Shown here: positions 6,280 through 7,622 of the stretch, one piece after another
Layout of the letters: each line of letters begins with the position of its first letter
Numbering within the stretch: the first letter of the stretch is position 1
From: an uncultured Pseudorhodobacter sp.
GTDB lineage: Bacteria; Pseudomonadota; Alphaproteobacteria; Rhodobacterales; Rhodobacteraceae
Assembly: GCA_945952425.1 (NCBI GenBank)
Contig: CAMFIX010000132.1
Location: forward strand, 1-7,622
DNA: 7,622 nt
Direction: 5' to 3'
The notes under the pieces: generated by a model
The model's input: the letters and a program-made list of their open reading frames with translations, nothing else
Told to the model about the DNA's origin: nothing
The model's database searches: none
Made by a program: the position numbers and the translations under genes

Positions 6280-6308
6280 GGGCCTTGCCGGTGGGCAAGG
6301 CCCTTTTT
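6280..6308 (+). terminator. Rho-independent terminator of gcdH
   Basis: GGGCCTTGCC (6280-6289) and GGCAAGGCCC (6294-6303) form a perfect 10-bp stem with a GGTG loop, followed directly by TTTTT (6304-6308). It lies 24 bp after the gcdH stop and is the best intrinsic terminator in the window, isolating gcdH from the next gene. Confidence 0.92.
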
Positions 6309-6311
6309 CGT

Positions 6312-6349
6312 CCAAGCGCCGAGATTCCTGTCGGATTCCGGCGCCTTGG
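6312..6349. repeat. Imperfect inverted repeat in the gcdH-tpsB gap
   Basis: CCAAGCGCCG (6312-6321) pairs with CGGCGCCTTGG (6339-6349) as a 10-bp stem with one bulged C. Its 17-nt loop region carries most of a direct repeat of GATTCC (6323-6328 and 6334-6339) with an 11-bp period, about one helical turn. It lies just past the gcdH terminator and before the possible promoter of the next gene. It could be a regulator site or a relic hairpin; no function is evident. Confidence 0.4.
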
Positions 6350-6362
6350 TCGCAGGCCAAGG

Positions 6363-6391
6363 TTGTCGAACCCTTTCCAAGTCGTTAATCT
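6363..6391 (+). promoter_or_regulatory. Possible promoter for the TpsB gene
   Basis: TTGTCG (6363-6368) and TAATCT (6386-6391) are 17 bp apart, about 50 bp upstream of the start codon, in the least GC-rich part of the gap. The -10 element keeps only the outer T-A and final T of the consensus. A GC-rich hairpin (GGTGGGC/GCCCGCC, 6400-6417) would lie near the start of the transcript. A promoter is required here because the upstream gene ends in a strong terminator. Confidence 0.35.
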
Positions 6392-6443
6392 TGATCGGCG
6401 GTGGGCCTTGGCCCGCCTGATTTAAAGCCCTTGGAGATTGCCG

Positions 6444-7622
6444 ATGACCGCCGCGCGACGCAGCCCCCTGAGGACGATCATGATGGGCGGCGCCCTGGTT
6501 CTGGCGGCGCCGGGGGCCTTTGCCCAGGCGGTCGAACAGCACCCGGCGCCGATCCTGCATGGGCCTGCGACGACGCGGCTGGATGCGGGGACGCTGTTGC
6601 GCGGCTCGACCGATGCGACGCCCTTCGGGGTGAATCTCTTGGGGCTGATGGTGGTCGATGGGCATGAAAACGCCGCCGCCCGCGCCAAGACCGGGGCAGG
6701 AATCGACACATCGCAAGCCGGGGCCACCGCGCAGCGCGGCGATTTCGCGCCGGTGCTGCGCCCCTTCCTGGGGCAGCCTCTGTCCTACAAGCTGATCTCG
6801 GAGATCGAGGCCGCGATCACCGCCTATTACCGCGACCATGGCCGCTCGCTGGTGCTGGTCTCGGTCCCGCCGCAAGAGATCACCTCGGGCGTCCTGCAGG
6901 TCAATATCAACACCTTCCGGCTGGAAGCGCCCCCCGCTCTGGCGGGCGATGCCACCGACAATGCCTATGTCCAGCGCCAGATCCGCCTGAAGCCGGGCCA
7001 GGAAGTCGACACCGCGCGCCTCATGGATGACGTGACCTGGCTGAACCTGAACCCGTTCCGCAAGGTCGCCGTGGCCTTCGAGCCCGGCAAGACCGCCGAC
7101 GGCACCAAGCTGACGCTGCAGGTGCAGTCCAAGCGGCCCTGGTCGGGCTATGCGGGGATTTCGAACTCGGGCACCAAGGACACCGGCGTGGCGCGGGTCT
7201 TCGGCGGGTTCAACATCTCGGCCTTGCCCTGGCAGGATCAGCAGCTGTCCTACCAGATGAACGCCTCGCCGAGCCTGGGCGGTATCTGGGACACCGAAGG
7301 CACCAAGGGCTATGTCAGCCATGCCTTCAGCTATTTCGTGCCGGTGACGACGGCAGGGGGCTTTCGCTACAAGGCCACGCTGGGTCTGACCCATGTCTCC
7401 AGCTTCTCGGTGCCGGATGCGTTCTTTTCCACCGGCACGACGACCGAGGGCCAGACCTTCGAGCTGGCCTTCCCCCTGGCGCGGCGCACCGGCACCTGGT
7501 CGCTGGTGCCCGAGCTTTACCTCGGGCTGGAACATGACAGCTATTCCCGCAGGCAGTATTTCGGCGGCACGATCTTCGACACCGAATCCACCGGCATCCG
7601 GCATGTGCAGCTGGGCCTGCGC
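6444..7622 (+). CDS. Two-partner secretion outer-membrane transporter TpsB (ShlB/FhaC/HecB family), 3'-truncated by the window edge
   Basis: The frame stays open from the ATG at 6444 to the window end, giving 393 residues; full-length relatives have about 550-600. The start is set by a GGAG ribosome-binding site (6433-6436). Residues 1-27 form a Sec signal peptide: Arg-rich start, hydrophobic MMGGALVLAAPGAF, cleavage expected after AFA. A POTRA_2 domain spans about 62-160, ending LVSVPPQEITSGVLQVNI (138-155), with an Ala/Gly-rich loop near 74-100 between its first strand and first helix. A second POTRA/ShlB segment follows (about 177-228) with the family hallmark WLNLNPFRKVAVAFEPG (199-215). 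From about 232 (RPWSGYAGISNSGTKDTG) alternating aromatic/polar strands of the beta-barrel begin. By family knowledge it binds a TpsA exoprotein (adhesin, hemolysin or contact-dependent toxin) in the periplasm and exports it across the outer membrane. The tpsA partner is not in the window and may follow downstream. Confidence 0.9.
   Translation, partial: MTAARRSPLRTIMMGGALVLAAPGAFAQAVEQHPAPILHGPATTRLDAGTLLRGSTDATPFGVNLLGLMVVDGHENAAARAKTGAGIDTSQAGATAQRGDFAPVLRPFLGQPLSYKLISEIEAAITAYYRDHGRSLVLVSVPPQEITSGVLQVNINTFRLEAPPALAGDATDNAYVQRQIRLKPGQEVDTARLMDDVTWLNLNPFRKVAVAFEPGKTADGTKLTLQVQSKRPWSGYAGISNSGTKDTGVARVFGGFNISALPWQDQQLSYQMNASPSLGGIWDTEGTKGYVSHAFSYFVPVTTAGGFRYKATLGLTHVSSFSVPDAFFSTGTTTEGQTFELAFPLARRTGTWSLVPELYLGLEHDSYSRRQYFGGTIFDTESTGIRHVQLGLR

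Noticed and set aside
5017..6360. A 447-residue open frame antisense to gcdH.
   Set aside because: gcdH on the plus strand is unambiguous with its catalytic residues; the antisense frame has low-complexity His/Leu/Gly/Arg-rich composition and runs back through the gcdH terminator.
6240..7604. A 454-residue open frame antisense to the TpsB gene.
   Set aside because: The plus frame from 6444 has a signal peptide, POTRA motifs and a barrel start. The antisense frame has no recognisable domain and crosses the gcdH terminator.

Overview
The window is GC-rich DNA (visibly well above 60% G+C, with strong G/C at third codon positions). It reads like a chromosomal segment of an alphaproteobacterium, most probably a member of the Rhodobacterales (Rhodobacter/Paracoccus type). 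This rests on gene content, protein style and a terminator ending in GTGGGATATTT, which I recall as common downstream of genes in that order. No database search was possible.

Layout from left to right. (1) Positions 2-568 hold the 3' part of a HAD-superfamily sugar-phosphate phosphatase gene; its start lies outside the window. (2) A 202-bp gap follows. It contains a NrdR-box-like palindrome overlapping a possible -10 element, then about 165 nt rich in hairpins, and leads into nrdR (771-1238), the repressor of ribonucleotide reductase genes. (3) A convergent gap (1239-1433) carries one strong inverted repeat near each gene end, probably the two terminators. (4) On the minus strand, reading right to left, a compact three-gene unit runs from a LysR-type regulator (4950-4057) to an MAO-type flavin amine oxidase (4047-2812) and a DAO/PuuB-type flavoprotein oxidoreductase (2810-1434), with gaps of only 9 and 1 bp. 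(5) An 87-bp divergent control region (4951-5037) separates this unit from gcdH, glutaryl-CoA dehydrogenase (5038-6255). gcdH ends in a textbook Rho-independent terminator. (6) A separate transcription unit begins at 6444: the outer-membrane TpsB transporter of a two-partner secretion system. Its last third and any secreted TpsA partner lie beyond the window.

The most coherent functional story is the divergon at the centre. A LysR regulator sits between gcdH, which oxidises and decarboxylates glutaryl-CoA from lysine, tryptophan, glutarate or 5-aminovalerate breakdown, and two amine-oxidising flavoproteins. One hypothesis is that the flavoproteins deaminate an amine or amino acid feeding the glutaryl-CoA route, under one regulator. 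The substrates cannot be read from the sequence. I found no unequivocally new system. The best leads are the structured nrdR leader with its NrdR-box-like site, the mirror-image sequence blocks in the LysR/gcdH control region, and the flavoprotein-gcdH divergon. No tRNA, rRNA, CRISPR array, insertion sequence or prophage gene was seen.
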